NCBI GenBank assembly: GCA_021732545.1
Contig: JAKFUW010000017.1
Location: forward strand, 1 to 7,630
DNA length: 7,630 bases
Direction of reading: 5' to 3'
Source: Alphaproteobacteria bacterium
GTDB lineage: Bacteria; Pseudomonadota; Alphaproteobacteria; Rickettsiales; UBA3002
The notes beneath the pieces were generated by a model that saw only the letters and a list, made by a program, of their open reading frames with translations, made no database searches and was not told the origin of the DNA. Below, piece after piece: positions 6,917 through 7,630 of this stretch. Made by a program: the position numbers and the translations under genes. Position 1 is the stretch's first letter; each line of letters starts with the position of its first letter.

Positions 6917-7630
6917 TTAGGCTGCAATAAATTCAGGTACCAACGCACGCAACGCCGCCAACATCGCCTCGCGATCACGTGATTTGGCATGGGCATAGAG
7001 CGTACTGAGTTGGTTTTCCAATGCATCCAAATCAATGCGGCGCGCTTGTGCTAGCATAATTGCTTCATGTTTCGTTTGCTCGCACGGTTCCGAATCATAA
7101 AAAAGTTCTTCGTGCATTTTCTCGCCTGCACGCAAACCACTATAGGCAATTTTAATATCAAGCTCAGGCCGCAATCGGGCTAAGCGAATCATTTGCGCGG
7201 CTAAATCGGCGATGCGGATGGGCTTTCCCATATCGAGCACGAACACCGGTGCTGCTTGCGTGAATCCAGAATCCACTGCCAGCGCTGCCGCCTGAATCAC
7301 CAGTTGCACCGCCTCACGGATGGTCATGAAATAGCGCGTGATATCGGGGTGCGTCACGGTCAGTGGCCCGCCGCGCGCAAGCTGCTGCTGAAACAATGGC
7401 ACCACCGATCCTGTGGAGCCCAACACATTGCCAAAGCGCACCGTGACAAAGCGTGTGACCACACCCGATTGCCCAAGCGCTTGGGCCACCATCTCGCCCA
7501 AACGCTTGCACGCGCCCATCACGTTGGATGGGTTAACGGCTTTATCCGTCGAGATTTGAACCATCAGCTCCACGCCATATGCCACGCACATATTAGCCAC
7601 CATTTGCGTGCCAATCACATTGGTCAGCAC
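6917..7630 (-). CDS. Nucleotide-sugar 4,6-dehydratase/epimerase, FlaA1/CapD/WbpM family (partial, C-terminal 237 residues)
   Basis: C-terminal part of an extended short-chain dehydrogenase/reductase that modifies UDP-N-acetylhexosamines, typically as a UDP-GlcNAc 4,6-dehydratase in the synthesis of lipopolysaccharide, capsule or glycan precursors. Full-length members of the large class are about 600-660 residues with N-terminal membrane helices; that part and the NAD-binding motif are off the window. Numbering from the edge, the visible signatures are STDKAVNPSNVMGACKR (27-43), RFGNVLGSTGSVVPLF (65-80), GGPLTVTHPDITRYFMT (87-103), VLDMGKPIRI (131-140) and GLRAGEKMHEEL (165-176). The YxxxK catalytic pair of ordinary SDR enzymes appears as M38-x-x-x-K42, as in the membrane-bound WbpM-type dehydratases, which favours that subgroup over the soluble FlaA1/PseB form. 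The codon at the edge is GTG (Val) and lies mid-protein, not at a start. The stop TAA is at 6919-6917. The specific sugar product, and so a gene symbol, cannot be assigned. Confidence 0.9.
   Translation of the reverse strand: MLTNVIGTQMVANMCVAYGVELMVQISTDKAVNPSNVMGACKRLGEMVAQALGQSGVVTRFVTVRFGNVLGSTGSVVPLFQQQLARGGPLTVTHPDITRYFMTIREAVQLVIQAAALAVDSGFTQAAPVFVLDMGKPIRIADLAAQMIRLARLRPELDIKIAYSGLRAGEKMHEELFYDSEPCEQTKHEAIMLAQARRIDLDALENQLSTLYAHAKSRDREAMLAALRALVPEFIAA

Noticed and set aside
6904..7035. Upstream ATG extending purH by 44 residues
   Set aside because: The extension is the dehydratase C-terminal region read in another frame, has no family resemblance, and the family N-terminus begins at MSDIHIKRAL.
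1..7630. Search for a novel system (defence, phage, CRISPR, transposon, toxin-antitoxin)
   Set aside because: About 97% of the window is four recognisable housekeeping or surface-glycan genes. No tandem repeats, integrase or transposase motifs, or small paired genes were found.

Overview
The window reads as ordinary chromosomal DNA from a proteobacterium, most likely an alphaproteobacterium of medium GC content. This rests on the large (~1600-residue) NAD-dependent glutamate dehydrogenase, on the style of the other proteins, and on an intergenic palindrome with CGTCATTGCGAG-type ends, a kind I associate with Rickettsiales-like and other alphaproteobacterial genomes. The lineage is an inference; there is no rRNA or other marker to settle it.

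Layout: (1) positions 1-336, minus strand, the first 112 codons of a cysQ-type 3'(2'),5'-bisphosphate nucleotidase, running off the left edge. (2) A 92-bp divergent intergenic stretch with a weak sigma70-like promoter facing right. (3) 429-5264, plus strand, a complete 1611-residue NAD-dependent glutamate dehydrogenase that fills most of the window. (4) A 103-bp gap between convergent genes, nearly filled by an 83-bp imperfect palindrome with two nested hairpins. (5) 5368-6903, minus strand, complete purH (511 residues). (6) 6917-7630, minus strand, the C-terminal 237 residues of a FlaA1/CapD/WbpM-type nucleotide-sugar 4,6-dehydratase, running off the right edge. It ends only 13 bp before purH, so the two are probably co-transcribed.

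The genes serve separate housekeeping roles: sulfur/nucleotide salvage (cysQ), glutamate catabolism to 2-oxoglutarate and ammonium (GDH), the last two steps of IMP synthesis (purH), and surface polysaccharide precursor synthesis (dehydratase). They do not form a single pathway. About 97% of the window is coding, no intergenic gap exceeds 103 bp, and all four reading frames look intact where visible. I saw no tRNA or rRNA, CRISPR array, transposase, phage gene or defence system, and no sign of a new multi-gene system. The palindromic element at 5274-5356 is the only structure the genes do not explain.
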